Notes: generated by a model from the sequence alone, not told the origin. Counted from the first letter of the stretch, positions 32,363 through 41,779 are shown. The stretch is DNA of 64,000 nt from JBCCTX01 sp965263105 (GCA_965263105.1 CBDHGL010000003.1:3100001-3164000), one strand, 5' to 3'. Numbers and translations: made by a program.

Positions 32363-33451
32363 TTAATTAGGTCCCCCACTCAGCACTTCTTCCTCAATAG
32401 GGGCAACGATTCGGATACTATCCCCCTGTTTCAAGTAGGCTGAACCTTGTGTAATGACTTGTGCATGACCTTTCAACTCCTTGGGAGAAACGGTAAAGAA
32501 CCCATCACCGATGTGAAGAGGCCTTACCTGTTTGCGTTGGGCAATAGTTCCGTTCTCTGTGGGAAGGTAAATATTTGCCAAATCCTCAGATCCTTCTACG
32601 AGGGCATCAAGGCTTATTTTGATGTAGTTAGCTTCATTGGAAGGAAACAGAATTACCTTTCCAACAAAGCCATTTTTCAAAATGGCCCCGTTTGGATCTA
32701 CCTGAAGCTCAATTTCGAAAGTCCCGGTTTGAGGATCGGCAGCTTCAGCTATTTCCGAGACGTTCGCTCTGAAGACCTTACCTGGATAAGCATCAAATCG
32801 AACTTCAGCTGCATCATTCATTTGAATTCGAATTACATCTCGGTCTGCCACTCCAATGGTAAGGATAAATCCTTTGCCTTCATCCGAGGCAAGCCTGAAA
32901 ACTGGGTTTCCTGCGCCGATGAGTTCATTGCTTTCTGCAAAGCGCTTGAGAACTCTTCCTCTTGCCGGAGCTACTACACGGGCATAAGATTGATTAAATT
33001 GGGCGATTTCTAAATCTGCTTTGGCTACATCAAAGGCCGTTTGGAGGTTTTGAACCTGCTCTAGCGTAGCAGCCGAATCCGCATAGAGGCCCTTTATCCG
33101 ATTTAAATCCCTTTCAGCCTTATCTCTACTTTGCTGCGCCTTTACCACTTGGGCATCTATCTCAGTGGTCCTCAGTTTGGCAAGGGTCTGTCCTTTCCGT
33201 ACCCGAGAACCCTCTTCCACATTCATTTGAGCGATAATTCCGCCAACTTTGAAAGAGAGATTCATCTCAGCTTCAGAACCGAGTAAGCCGCTGGCCTCTA
33301 TGGGAATGGGTTCTTTGGTTTCACTGAGGTCTTCTACGATTACAGGCCTGGCCTGTGAGGACCTAGCAGAATCCTCATTTTCCACAACAAAGTTCTGTTT
33401 ACAGGATAGGAAAAGGAGTAGGCTTAGGAAGAATACTGAAAAACGTATCAT
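32363..33451 (-). CDS. RND efflux periplasmic adaptor subunit, lipoprotein
   Basis: Membrane-fusion protein linking the RND pump to TolC, 362 residues. The signal peptide ends in LLLFLSCKQ with a lipobox cysteine (Cys17). Lipoyl half-domains (GGIIAQMNVEEGSRVRKGQ and the partner ARVVAPARGRVLKRF) flank a short coiled-coil hairpin (about 95-150), followed by beta-barrel and membrane-proximal domains. The gene lies 96 bases before the pump gene and 36 bases after the TolC gene on the same strand. Confidence 0.94.
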   Translation of the reverse strand: MIRFSVFFLSLLLFLSCKQNFVVENEDSARSSQARPVIVEDLSETKEPIPIEASGLLGSEAEMNLSFKVGGIIAQMNVEEGSRVRKGQTLAKLRTTEIDAQVVKAQQSRDKAERDLNRIKGLYADSAATLEQVQNLQTAFDVAKADLEIAQFNQSYARVVAPARGRVLKRFAESNELIGAGNPVFRLASDEGKGFILTIGVADRDVIRIQMNDAAEVRFDAYPGKVFRANVSEIAEAADPQTGTFEIELQVDPNGAILKNGFVGKVILFPSNEANYIKISLDALVEGSEDLANIYLPTENGTIAQRKQVRPLHIGDGFFTVSPKELKGHAQVITQGSAYLKQGDSIRIVAPIEEEVLSGGPN

Positions 33452-33487
33452 AATTGCTTGTTTTGTATCTAGTTTTGAGGGAATTTG

Positions 33488-34834
33488 TTAAAGGGCTATG
33501 GCTCTGTCCAGTTCTGCCTGGCGGATCAACACGTCGTAATTAGATAGGGCTACAGAAATCCGTGATTGTACAAGCCGAGTTCGTGCGTCTAGATATTCCA
33601 CTAGTAGTGCTTGTTGGTTCTTATACCTTTTTTCAATGATGTGATAGGACTTTCTGGCACTTCTTAATGCGGCTTGGTCGGCTTTCCACTGTTGGACGGC
33701 TGATCGTTGTTGGTTCCAAGCCTGCACCACCTGAAGTTGGATCTGCTCTTTAAGAATATCGAGTTCATGTTGTAATTGCTGTGTTCGGTTCTGGGCTTGG
33801 GCAATGCGTTTTTTTCGCTTTTGCCCTTCAAATAAGGTCCAATTAAGCCCAATGGCTCCTGTTCCAATGAATTTATCAGAGTCTAGAGAAATACCTTCTC
33901 CCTGATACCCCCCACTCAGTTCAAGTCCTATGGTGGGCAGTAGGCTTTTTTGCTCTAGTTGCGTTAGCACCTGATTGGCCTGGATGGCCCTTTGTAGTTG
34001 TAAAGGTTCACTTCGGTTTTCTAGAGCTTGGTCCAATAAAGGATTGAGAGAGGGATCTTCTCCCTGTCCTCGGATGGTAGACAGGGTTAATTCAATTGGG
34101 GAATCCAGTTCCTTGTGAAGTAAGGTATTAAAATAAGCCTGGGCTACGGCCTGGTCCTTCAAAGTCTCCAGTCGCTGGCTTTGAAGCCGTTCCAACTCGA
34201 ACTCTACGGTAGCTACGACATCTTCTGTAGCCTTGTCATGTTTAACCAAAGCTCGATTAAAGCGAAGAAGCTCTTCAAGTTGAAGTTGGGTACTGTCATA
34301 GATTTCCAGCACGGAGTGTGTTTTGGCATAATTGTAATAGGATACAATGATATCTCTCCTTAAGTCTGCTTCAAAGGTTTGAATCTGGGCCTCCTGCACA
34401 CTAAGTAGTTCTTGTTGGGCCTTGTAACCATAATAAATCTGTGGATTGTATAGGGGTTGAGATATAAATAGTCGCGCATCCAGAAAATCATTGGGAGTAA
34501 GCTGAAATTCCTGATCCGCCAGATCTGTGGGAAAGGAAGGGCTTCCCGAAAGCTCATTTAAACTGGTATAAACCGGATTAAATAATGACCCCAGAGGAAA
34601 CGCAAAGGTCCTACCGCCTAAGGCTCGTAAATAAGAAGCATTGAAACTAACAGTTGGGAAGTAATTTCCCCGGGCTTCTTCTACTTTGAGTTGCTGTTCT
34701 TCCCATATGAGATTTTCTCTAGCTAAACGGAGGTTCTTCTCTAAGCCCTCTTGGATATAGGCCTCAAGAGGGTTTCCCTGGCTAAGCAAACCTAAGGGAA
34801 AGAGGACCAAACATAATTTTAACAGTGATTTCAT
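33488..34834 (-). CDS. TolC-family outer membrane efflux protein
   Basis: Outer-membrane exit duct for the RND pump, 448 residues from the chosen start MKSLLKLCLVLFPLGLLSQG, a signal peptide. The frame is open 38 codons further upstream, but that part overlaps the TetR gene and the operator at 34854-34870 and has no signal character. The two efflux repeats with long helices and the family's Leu/Gln/Glu-rich pattern follow. Expression is probably repressed by the TetR protein through the operator 20 bases before the start codon. Confidence 0.92.
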   Translation of the reverse strand: MKSLLKLCLVLFPLGLLSQGNPLEAYIQEGLEKNLRLARENLIWEEQQLKVEEARGNYFPTVSFNASYLRALGGRTFAFPLGSLFNPVYTSLNELSGSPSFPTDLADQEFQLTPNDFLDARLFISQPLYNPQIYYGYKAQQELLSVQEAQIQTFEADLRRDIIVSYYNYAKTHSVLEIYDSTQLQLEELLRFNRALVKHDKATEDVVATVEFELERLQSQRLETLKDQAVAQAYFNTLLHKELDSPIELTLSTIRGQGEDPSLNPLLDQALENRSEPLQLQRAIQANQVLTQLEQKSLLPTIGLELSGGYQGEGISLDSDKFIGTGAIGLNWTLFEGQKRKKRIAQAQNRTQQLQHELDILKEQIQLQVVQAWNQQRSAVQQWKADQAALRSARKSYHIIEKRYKNQQALLVEYLDARTRLVQSRISVALSNYDVLIRQAELDRAIAL

Positions 34835-34853
34835 TGGTTGATTGTTAACTATT

Positions 34854-34870
34854 TTTAAACAATGTTTAAA
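34854..34870. promoter_or_regulatory. TetR operator candidate in front of tolC
   Basis: TTTAAACAATGTTTAAA is a perfect TTTAAAC-N3-GTTTAAA palindrome between the tetR stop codon and the tolC start codon. The same palindrome occurs twice upstream of tetR. Confidence 0.75.
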
Positions 34871-34889
34871 GTAGGGGTAAAATTTTTTG

Positions 34890-35516
34890 CTATTTTTGTT
34901 GTAGTCGATAAGTTCCCAAGAGGATCTGATCAAAGGCATTGAAGGCATCCCGAATTAGAAAATCCTGGTCGAGTTGGTCAAACATGGTCATACGGCAACA
35001 TATAGGTAAAGAGACAAGGCCATGCATACTGGACCAGATCATAAGGGCCATAGCATCGGGATCCCTCTGTGGTAAAGCCCCTAAGCTCATGCATTCTATG
35101 ACAGTTTCTTTGAGAAAATGGAAGGCCTGCTCCCCTTGATGCCATTCCCCCTCTGAGGAAATACTGTTCATTGGCTCCTTCATAATGAACATTAAATCGT
35201 AATATGCGGGGTTTTCTAAAGCAAATCGAATGTAGGCTCGTCCCATTTTAGTGAGTCTATCGATCGGATCCTCTATAGACATGGCCGTCTTCCCAATGGC
35301 TTGATTAAAGGCCGTAAAGGCTTGAGTTTGTAGGGCTTGAAAAATTTCAACTTTGTTAGGAAAGTAATAGTAGGCTGTCCCAATGTTGTAGCCAGTTTCT
35401 TTAGCGATATCTCGCATATGGGTTTTTTCATACCCATGCTGTAAAAATAGCTTATTAGCCGCGTCTAAGATGCGTTTCCTTACCTCTTCTTTTCCTTTTG
35501 TTTTGTGATCTGCCAT
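34890..35516 (-). CDS. TetR/AcrR-family transcriptional regulator
   Basis: A 208-residue repressor-type protein with an N-terminal TetR HTH domain (about residues 10-60: RILDAANKLFLQHGYEK, MRDIAKETGYNIGTAYYYF) and a helical ligand-binding domain. It is the first gene of the RND efflux operon. Two tandem TTTAAAC-N3-GTTTAA(A/T) palindromes lie directly before its start (35521-35555) and a third before tolC, so autoregulation and control of the pump are likely. The inducing ligand is unknown. Confidence 0.94.
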   Translation of the reverse strand: MADHKTKGKEEVRKRILDAANKLFLQHGYEKTHMRDIAKETGYNIGTAYYYFPNKVEIFQALQTQAFTAFNQAIGKTAMSIEDPIDRLTKMGRAYIRFALENPAYYDLMFIMKEPMNSISSEGEWHQGEQAFHFLKETVIECMSLGALPQRDPDAMALMIWSSMHGLVSLPICCRMTMFDQLDQDFLIRDAFNAFDQILLGTYRLQQK

Positions 35517-35520
35517 CAGT

Positions 35521-35555
35521 TTTAAACAGAGTTTAATTTTTAAACGTTGTTTAAA
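35521..35555. promoter_or_regulatory. two tandem TetR operators upstream of tetR
   Basis: TTTAAACAGAGTTTAAT (35521-35537) and TTTAAACGTTGTTTAAA (35539-35555) share the TTTAAAC-N3-GTTTAAA pattern of the site at 34854-34870. They begin four bases before the tetR start codon. Confidence 0.75.
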
Positions 35556-35604
35556 AGAAAATTGTTTTCCCTATTCTGCAAAAATATTCAAGAGCTTCTT
35601 TCCA

Positions 35605-36387
35605 TTACAGAATAGGCAGGATTTCTTTTACAGCCTTTCTCCCCGCCATCAGCCCAGCCTCATACATTTCCTCGGTATGATTGCTATCAAATACTCCATA
35701 GGGTTCAATATCTTTTGGAATGATAACGTAATCACAGGCATCAAACTTTGATTGGACAGCTGCAGTTCGGCTAATGTCATAGGCTCGATTTATAACATCC
35801 AAGGGGTTGTTAAGATCCTTGGTGTTTATTTCCCCCAGAGGATGCACATATATACCAATGAGAAACTCACAGGTATTTTTGAGGGGTTCTGTAGGGAGGT
35901 TGGAGTAGATACCTCCGTCTCCCAATAAGAAGTCTTTGTAAGGAACAGGGGCAAAAATTCCCGGGATAGCGCAGCTCGCTAGAATGGGTTGTATAAGCTC
36001 TCCTGATTCAAATACAACAGGCTTTCCGGTAAGTAGGTCCGTAGTGGTGATGTATAAAGGATGACGAAGTGCATCAAAACTATCCTCAGGTAGATAGGGT
36101 TCCAAAAAGCTTCGGAAGGGTTCGGTTCGCAAAATTCCGGCTTTCCCGAGAGAAAAGGAACGATATGAAAATATATCATCTTTTTGGAAAAAGGTCTTTA
36201 TCTCAGTTGGGCTATAGCCTTTTGCATATAAGGCGCCTACAATTGAGCCCGCACTTGCACCAGAAATAATATCTGGCTTGATGTTTTCTTCTTCGAAGGC
36301 TTGGAGAATCCCTGCATGGGCCAAGCCTCGCATTCCCCCTCCCGAGAGGACCATTCCTATTTTATAAGTATCATGGGTAGTTGCCAT
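35605..36387 (-). CDS. patatin-like phospholipase
   Basis: A 260-residue lipid acyl hydrolase of the patatin family. The oxyanion-hole motif GGGMRG (16-21), the nucleophile elbow GASAG with Ser45, and the dyad aspartate in LGDGGIYSNLP (Asp157) are all intact, so it should be active. There is no signal peptide; related short bacterial patatins act at the inner side of the membrane or in the cytoplasm. It is monocistronic, oriented as the tetR gene but separated from the operator region by only about 50 bases, and divergent from the DUF5916 gene. Confidence 0.93.
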   Translation of the reverse strand: MATTHDTYKIGMVLSGGGMRGLAHAGILQAFEEENIKPDIISGASAGSIVGALYAKGYSPTEIKTFFQKDDIFSYRSFSLGKAGILRTEPFRSFLEPYLPEDSFDALRHPLYITTTDLLTGKPVVFESGELIQPILASCAIPGIFAPVPYKDFLLGDGGIYSNLPTEPLKNTCEFLIGIYVHPLGEINTKDLNNPLDVINRAYDISRTAAVQSKFDACDYVIIPKDIEPYGVFDSNHTEEMYEAGLMAGRKAVKEILPIL

Positions 36388-36530
36388 ATTGGGTCTAGAA
36401 TTAAAGGTACTTCAGCAATACTTCAAAATTCTCTTTTTTCTTTGTGGAACAAAAAACAAAATGGGCTAAGCTAGAATTATATGGTTAGCCAAGTCCTTCA
36501 ATTCTGATGTATATTCCTAAACACAGCTTT

Positions 36531-38744
36531 ATGCGTTTTGCTACTCTCTTTTTCATTCTATTTCCCCTATTTTTATCAGCACAGATTCAGCCAGAAGTGA
36601 AGCGCCTTTTAATAAAGCGAGTGGAAGAAGCCCCCCAAATTGATGGCCGAATTGACGAGGAAGTTTGGAAAAAGCTCGACCCAAATGGTGAGTTTTTTCA
36701 GCGCTTTCCTGCCGATACTTCCATGGCTATCATGCAAACTCAAGTAAAAATGGGCTTTGATGATAAGTTTATGTACATCGCAGCTATATGCTATGATCAA
36801 TCCGAAGGGAATTACGTTGTTCAGTCCATGCAGCGAGACTTTGAGGGTTTTGGCAATGATTACTTTTCCGTTATACTTGACCCTTTCAATGACCTCACCA
36901 ATGGCTTTGAGTTTTCAGTTACCCCTTATGGGATGCAAAGAGAAGGCCTGATCACTCAAGGGGGGAGTGTCCGTAACAGTACCTCTTATAGTTGGGATAA
37001 TAAATGGTTTAGTAAAGTTACAAACTATGAAGACCGTTGGGAGGTAGAAATGGCCATCCCCTTCAGTACCCTTCGCTACCAGGCCGACAGCAAAGAGTGG
37101 CGGATTAATTTTACCCGAAACGATTATAAGAACAATGAACGATCCAATTGGGCTTTTATTCCGAGAAACTTTCGTTCTAGCACCCTGGCCTATACTGGAT
37201 ATCTGGAGTGGGAAGAACCGCTGAAAAAACCGGGACTTAATCTTTCTCTTATCCCCTATCTTACTGGAGGGGTCATTCAAGATTTTGAGAAGGAGGATCC
37301 CAATGAAAAGCCTACCTCTTTGACCTCTGGAATTGGTGGAGATATCAAGTATAGCGTTACGGCCTCCCTGAATTTGGACCTGACGATCAATCCGGATTTT
37401 TCCCAGGTGGAGGTTGATCAGCAGGTTACCAACCTGGATCGTTTTGAGATCAATTTCCCTGAGAGACGTCAGTTTTTTCTGGAGAACAATGACCTTTTCT
37501 CCAACTTTGGTACGCGTTCTGTCCGCCCCTTCTTTACTCGTCGAATTGGTATAGCCGTAGATACGACTACCGGTCAAAATGTTCAAAACGCCATCATTGC
37601 TGGAGCGCGAATTAGTGGGAAAGTAAATGAAAAATTGAGAGTAGGCCTACTCAATATGCAAACTGCCGAAGATCAGGAAATAGGTATCCCCGGTGCCAAT
37701 TATACCGTAGGGGTCGTTCAGCAGCAGTTAAATGGCCCTTCTAATTTCTCGGCTATATTTATCAATAAGGAGCAACAAGTAGGGGGTTTTTCCGATACAG
37801 TGGATTCTTACGAACCCTTTAATCGGGTTTTTGGAGTGGATTATAACCATATTTCCCGAGATAATGTATGGACTGGGAAAGTCTTTTACCACCGCTCTTT
37901 CCGTCCAGACGATAATGAGGGAGCCTTCTCTCACGGAGCCAACCTTTTTTACAATACCCTCAATTGGGAGGCAGAATGGAACCACGAGATTGTCGGAGAT
38001 GGATATGATGCTAGAGTGGGCTTTGTAAGGAGAACGGATTATGAGCGAATTACCCCCCGCCTAGAATACAAATGGTATCCCCAATCAGATAAAGTCAACC
38101 GCTACAGCATAGAGGTGGAGAATGATATGCTCTGGGCCCAAAATCAAGGGCTTACGGACCGGGAAACCCAAATTTCCTTCAGTGTCAGGCCCGAAGGCAG
38201 TGGATTTTATCGGATAGGCTATGTCAATTCCTATATAAAACTTTTAGGGGATTTTGACCCTACACGGACGGATGGAGAAGAGTTACCCGAAGGAACAGAG
38301 TACGAGATGCATGGGGCCAGCTTTTTCTTTCTGTCGGATTTTCGGAAGAAATTTACCTGGACCGCCAGAGGATATTTCGGCCAATTTTACAACGGAGCAC
38401 GTTACGGAATATCTGGAGAACTCAATCTGCGCGCAGCACCCCTAGGGGCTTTTTCCCTCAATTATTCCGTCAACCAGGTCAATCTTCCTGACCCCTATTC
38501 CGATGCTACCCTGTTGCTTTTTGGCCCACGTATAAACCTCACCCTGGCCAACAACGTGTTCTTTTCCACCTTGGTTCAGTACAACAACCAGATAGATAAC
38601 ATCAACATCAATACCCGCCTCCAATGGCGCTTCAAGCCTGCCTCTGATATATTCCTGGTATATACAGATAATTATTACGCCGATCAGCTACGGGTAAAGA
38701 ATAGAGGGATCATTCTGAAAATGACTTATTGGATAAATGTGTGA
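36531..38744 (+). CDS. DUF5916/CBM9-like outer membrane protein
   Basis: A 737-residue exported protein with a signal peptide MRFATLFFILFPLFLSAQ; an ATG eight codons upstream at 36507 is possible, but this Met gives the better signal sequence. Residues about 30-215 match the family-9 carbohydrate-binding-like domain (QIDGRIDEEVWKK, FDDKFMYIAAICYD, WEVEMAIPFSTLRY). The rest is a DUF5916 region rich in amphipathic beta strands, probably an outer-membrane barrel, containing the signature QVEVDQQVTNLDRFEINFPE and ENNDLFS. It ends in an aromatic-type beta strand (LKMTYWINV). The ligand is not known; monocistronic. Confidence 0.88.
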   Translation: MRFATLFFILFPLFLSAQIQPEVKRLLIKRVEEAPQIDGRIDEEVWKKLDPNGEFFQRFPADTSMAIMQTQVKMGFDDKFMYIAAICYDQSEGNYVVQSMQRDFEGFGNDYFSVILDPFNDLTNGFEFSVTPYGMQREGLITQGGSVRNSTSYSWDNKWFSKVTNYEDRWEVEMAIPFSTLRYQADSKEWRINFTRNDYKNNERSNWAFIPRNFRSSTLAYTGYLEWEEPLKKPGLNLSLIPYLTGGVIQDFEKEDPNEKPTSLTSGIGGDIKYSVTASLNLDLTINPDFSQVEVDQQVTNLDRFEINFPERRQFFLENNDLFSNFGTRSVRPFFTRRIGIAVDTTTGQNVQNAIIAGARISGKVNEKLRVGLLNMQTAEDQEIGIPGANYTVGVVQQQLNGPSNFSAIFINKEQQVGGFSDTVDSYEPFNRVFGVDYNHISRDNVWTGKVFYHRSFRPDDNEGAFSHGANLFYNTLNWEAEWNHEIVGDGYDARVGFVRRTDYERITPRLEYKWYPQSDKVNRYSIEVENDMLWAQNQGLTDRETQISFSVRPEGSGFYRIGYVNSYIKLLGDFDPTRTDGEELPEGTEYEMHGASFFFLSDFRKKFTWTARGYFGQFYNGARYGISGELNLRAAPLGAFSLNYSVNQVNLPDPYSDATLLLFGPRINLTLANNVFFSTLVQYNNQIDNININTRLQWRFKPASDIFLVYTDNYYADQLRVKNRGIILKMTYWINV

Positions 38745-38760
38745 GGTTTATTATATCAAC

Positions 38761-39501
38761 TTAGGCCATCCCTCCTAGGGCTAGGGCCAGTCCTGCTGCA
38801 GCCAATCCTCCAAGAATAGGCCCCAGTACAGGTATCCAAGAATAGCCCCAGTTGCTATCTCCTTTGTCGTGGATGGGGAGTATAGCATGCATAATTCTTG
38901 GGCCCAGGTCCCTGGCAGGATTGATGGCATAGCCAGTGGGTCCTCCTAAACTCATCCCGATGGCAAAAACGACGAAGCCAATCGGTAGGGCATCTAAGGC
39001 TCCCAGCCCTCCTACCTGTCCGTTTGGGCCCGCAATACTAGGCGCAGCTAGATATAAGGCACCAAATACCAAAACAAAGGTGCCTATAGCCTCTGTAAGT
39101 AGGTTTACTATAGGGTTTTTGATGGCTGCATTGGTAGAGAAAACCCCAAGTTTGCTTCCCTTATCTTCAGTGGCCTTAAAATGATCCATATGGGTAAACC
39201 AAACGAGGAAGGCGCCAATAAAGGCTCCAATGAACTGTGCTCCTATATAACTAGGGACCTGTTCCCAAGGGAACTTTCCGGCAGCGGCCAAACCAACAGA
39301 TACGGCGGGATTCAAATGGGCTCCGCTGAACTGACCTACGATGAAAACAGCGGTAAATACCGCCAACCCCCATCCAAAAGTGATTACAATCCAGCCAGAA
39401 TCATTCCCAGCGGTTTTGTTTAGGCTAACATTGGCATTTACCCCACACCCCAATAAGATAAGGATGGCGGTTCCGACGATTTCTCCGATAAATGGTGTCA
39501 T
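38761..39501 (-). CDS. aquaporin / glycerol uptake facilitator (MIP family)
   Basis: A 246-residue inner-membrane channel with six membrane segments. The two NPA boxes are visible as LNPAVS and INPARDLGPR; the Asp after the second NPAR is typical of aquaglyceroporins, so glycerol is a likely substrate. Met at 39501 (MTPFIGEIVGTAILILLGCG) is chosen because it opens the first membrane segment; the frame continues 35 codons upstream into a GTCCAC-type intergenic repeat without family similarity. No glycerol kinase is adjacent. Confidence 0.92.
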   Translation of the reverse strand: MTPFIGEIVGTAILILLGCGVNANVSLNKTAGNDSGWIVITFGWGLAVFTAVFIVGQFSGAHLNPAVSVGLAAAGKFPWEQVPSYIGAQFIGAFIGAFLVWFTHMDHFKATEDKGSKLGVFSTNAAIKNPIVNLLTEAIGTFVLVFGALYLAAPSIAGPNGQVGGLGALDALPIGFVVFAIGMSLGGPTGYAINPARDLGPRIMHAILPIHDKGDSNWGYSWIPVLGPILGGLAAAGLALALGGMA

Positions 39502-39652
39502 GAGTGAGTAGTAGTGAAAGTTGAGAGTATATAGTTTATAGTCCACAGTCCACGGAGTCCCAATACATCGTATAATTGTTAAAATTCTCCGTGTCTCCGT
39601 GTTCAATTAATTATTAAGGGATATTTCTATACTACATTTTTTGTCCAAAAAA

Positions 39653-40057
39653 TCATAAATAAGCCTTAATTTTTTCCATCTTAAAGGCCCGATCCAGGTT
39701 GTAAACCGGATCTTCCTTATGCAAGTACTCCATCAACTGCAAAGCCCGGGTGTATCGAGTCTTAGCCCGGATATCCTTCCCTTTCTTCTCCCATAGGAGG
39801 CCTTCATGATAGAGCAATTCTGCCGCAAAATTAAGTTCTTCCAGTTTTAGCTGTTCTTTGTTAGTCAAGGAATTAATCCAGTCTTCACTGGGGGCTTCTA
39901 GCAGGATAGACTTTTGCTTCTCAAAAAAGCTATCATAAAGTTGCTCTACATACTTCAGCCCATCATCATAGCGCCCAGTCTTCATAAAGCCCATCACCTT
40001 GGCTAAGGATTCTGCAAAATGCTCGATATAGCGCATGAAATAGTCTCGCTGCTCCAT
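39653..40057 (-). CDS. small helical protein, possible TPR-like, function unknown
   Basis: A 134-residue protein from the chosen Met at 40057 (MEQRDYFMRYIEHFAESLAK); the frame is open ten codons further. It is all-helical, without signal peptide, and the second half looks like a degenerate helical repeat (AAELLYHEGLLWEKKGKDIRAK). The start QRDYFMRYIE is reminiscent of DUF6483 proteins, a weak impression only. It is divergent from the amidohydrolase gene, with about 85 bases between. Confidence 0.65.
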   Translation of the reverse strand: MEQRDYFMRYIEHFAESLAKVMGFMKTGRYDDGLKYVEQLYDSFFEKQKSILLEAPSEDWINSLTNKEQLKLEELNFAAELLYHEGLLWEKKGKDIRAKTRYTRALQLMEYLHKEDPVYNLDRAFKMEKIKAYL

Positions 40058-40141
40058 GTGGATAGAATATTTCCCATAAATTAGCAATCATTCTCTAACA
40101 TTGATATGTTGCTAATCAAAAACCTAAACCCAAATTTACTT

Positions 40142-41422
40142 ATGCGGAGCTTTTATTGTATCCTAATTTGCCTGAGCTTATCCTTCTCGTCTACCCTTGC
40201 GCAGAAAACCTATATTCATTGTGGCTCTTTAATCGATGGGAATTCTCCAACTCCAAAGTCGCGCCTTACCCTTGTTGTGGAAGGAGATCGTATTGTTGGA
40301 ATAGAGACGGGCTTTGCCCAAGGGGACTCTGGAGACCTAGTGATTGATTTGAGGGATCAAACCGTCATGCCAGGGCTAATGGATATGCACGTCCACATCG
40401 AGGGTCAAAGTTCTCCTACCCGCTATGTGGATGGATTTCGCCTCAATCCATCAGATGTAGCTTATAGAGCTTTGGGCTATGCAGAGAAAACCCTAATGGC
40501 TGGTTTTACCACTGTGCGGGATTTAGGAGGATCGGGCGTTAATATTTCTCTTCGGAATGCAATCAACCAAGGCCTGGTTGAAGGTCCACGAATTTATACT
40601 TGTGGGAAAGCTATTGGGACTACAGGAGGCCATGCAGATCCCACCAACGGAGTGAGAAAGGAGTTAATGGGGGATCCAGGGCCCAGGGAAGGAGTCATTA
40701 ATGGACCTGCCGAGGCCATGAAAGCTGTGCGACAGCGCTATAAAGATGGGGCAGATGTGATAAAGATAACGGCCACAGGTGGTGTGTTGAGTGTAGCCAG
40801 GGACGGGAAGCGTCCTCAGTTTCACCAGGAAGAAATCGAGGCGATTGTGAGAACGGCCAAAGACTATGACATGATAACTGCAGCTCACGCCCATGGGGCA
40901 GAGGGAATGAAGCGAGCCGTTTTGGCGGGTATCACGAGTATTGAGCATGGAACCCTCATGACCGAAGAAGTCATGGATTTGATGATCGCCAGGGGTACCT
41001 ATTATGTGCCAACCATTTCAGCTGGTAAGGCCGCAGCCGCTAATGGGGCTAAGCCCGGATACTACCCTCCTATGGTGGCCAAAAAAGCCAGAGAAATAGG
41101 TCCACAGATCCAGGAAACTTTTGAGAAAGCCTATAAAAGAGGCGTCAAAATTGCCTTTGGTACCGACGCCGCCGTATATCCCCACGGGGAGAATGCCCAG
41201 GAATTTCAATACATGGTTGAGGCGGGCATGCCTCCTATGGAAGCCATACAATCCGCAACACGTGTACCTGCCGAGATGCTGAAAATAGAGGACAAAGTTG
41301 GCACCCTGGAAGTGGGGAAATGGGCCGATATCATCGCCGTTGATGGCAATCCCCTGACAGATATCACGGTTATGCGCAAGGTGAGCTTTGTAATGAAGGG
41401 CGGAGAGGTGTATAAAAAATAG
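40142..41422 (+). CDS. secreted amidohydrolase (imidazolonepropionase/prolidase-like)
   Basis: A metal-dependent hydrolase of the amidohydrolase superfamily, 426 residues from the chosen start MRSFYCILICLSLSFSSTLAQ, a signal peptide; an ATG 12 codons earlier adds nothing. The metal ligands are visible: HVH in MPGLMDMHVHIEG, a Lys in DVIKITATGG, His in AAHAHG and IEHGT, and Asp in AFGTDAAVYP. The family includes secreted dipeptidases and Xaa-Pro-type enzymes; substrate is open. Directly after the stop codon lies the remnant of a GIY-YIG nuclease frame. Confidence 0.92.
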   Translation: MRSFYCILICLSLSFSSTLAQKTYIHCGSLIDGNSPTPKSRLTLVVEGDRIVGIETGFAQGDSGDLVIDLRDQTVMPGLMDMHVHIEGQSSPTRYVDGFRLNPSDVAYRALGYAEKTLMAGFTTVRDLGGSGVNISLRNAINQGLVEGPRIYTCGKAIGTTGGHADPTNGVRKELMGDPGPREGVINGPAEAMKAVRQRYKDGADVIKITATGGVLSVARDGKRPQFHQEEIEAIVRTAKDYDMITAAHAHGAEGMKRAVLAGITSIEHGTLMTEEVMDLMIARGTYYVPTISAGKAAAANGAKPGYYPPMVAKKAREIGPQIQETFEKAYKRGVKIAFGTDAAVYPHGENAQEFQYMVEAGMPPMEAIQSATRVPAEMLKIEDKVGTLEVGKWADIIAVDGNPLTDITVMRKVSFVMKGGEVYKK

Positions 41423-41424
41423 AA

Positions 41425-41709
41425 GCGTTTCTTAGCCTGGAATGGGAAAGGATAATTGAAAATGGAAAAATCTACATAGGCAAAGACCTAACCGATTCAA
41501 TCAACTATTTTGGAAGTGCGCAAAATGACTTAATTGAAAAGGATTTCTCCAGAGAGCAAAAACGGGACTTTACCATCAGAAAAGAAATCCTTTGGGAATC
41601 AGACTCTGCGACGGATCGGGAAGTGCATGAAAAGGAAAAAGAATATATATTGAAGAATAGGTCCAATGATCCTCAAATTGGCTATAACCGTTGGCCTAGA
41701 ATGAAGTAG
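41425..41709 (+). pseudogene. GIY-YIG nuclease-like remnant without start codon
   Basis: The frame starting inside the amidohydrolase stop region reads 94 codons to TAG at 41707-41709, with no ATG, GTG or TTG near its beginning. It carries GKIYIGKDLTDSINYFGSA and later KEILWESDS and EYILKNRSNDPQIGYNRW, the order seen in GIY-YIG nuclease domains of homing or group-I-intron type. The tyrosine of the first GIY element is missing. It is probably a 5'-truncated mobile-element leftover. Similarity is judged by eye. Confidence 0.55.
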
Positions 41710-41731
41710 ATTCTTATTTTTTTGAAAATTC

Positions 41732-41779
41732 CGTCACTCTATTGACGCAATTTACGTAAATTGCGTCAATAGAGTGACG
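41732..41779. repeat. perfect 48-bp palindrome overlapping the start of the DUF4143 ATPase gene
   Basis: Bases 41732-41755 (beginning CGTCACTCTATTGACGCAAT) are the exact reverse complement of 41756-41779, with no central spacer; the centre is TTTACGTAAA. It ends four bases before the ATG at 41783. It could be an operator for a dimeric regulator, a protein-binding cruciform, or the mark of a mobile cassette. Confidence 0.9.

Noticed and set aside
36915..37586. 223-codon minus-strand frame opposite the DUF5916 gene
   Set aside because: Antisense shadow within a well-supported outer membrane protein gene.
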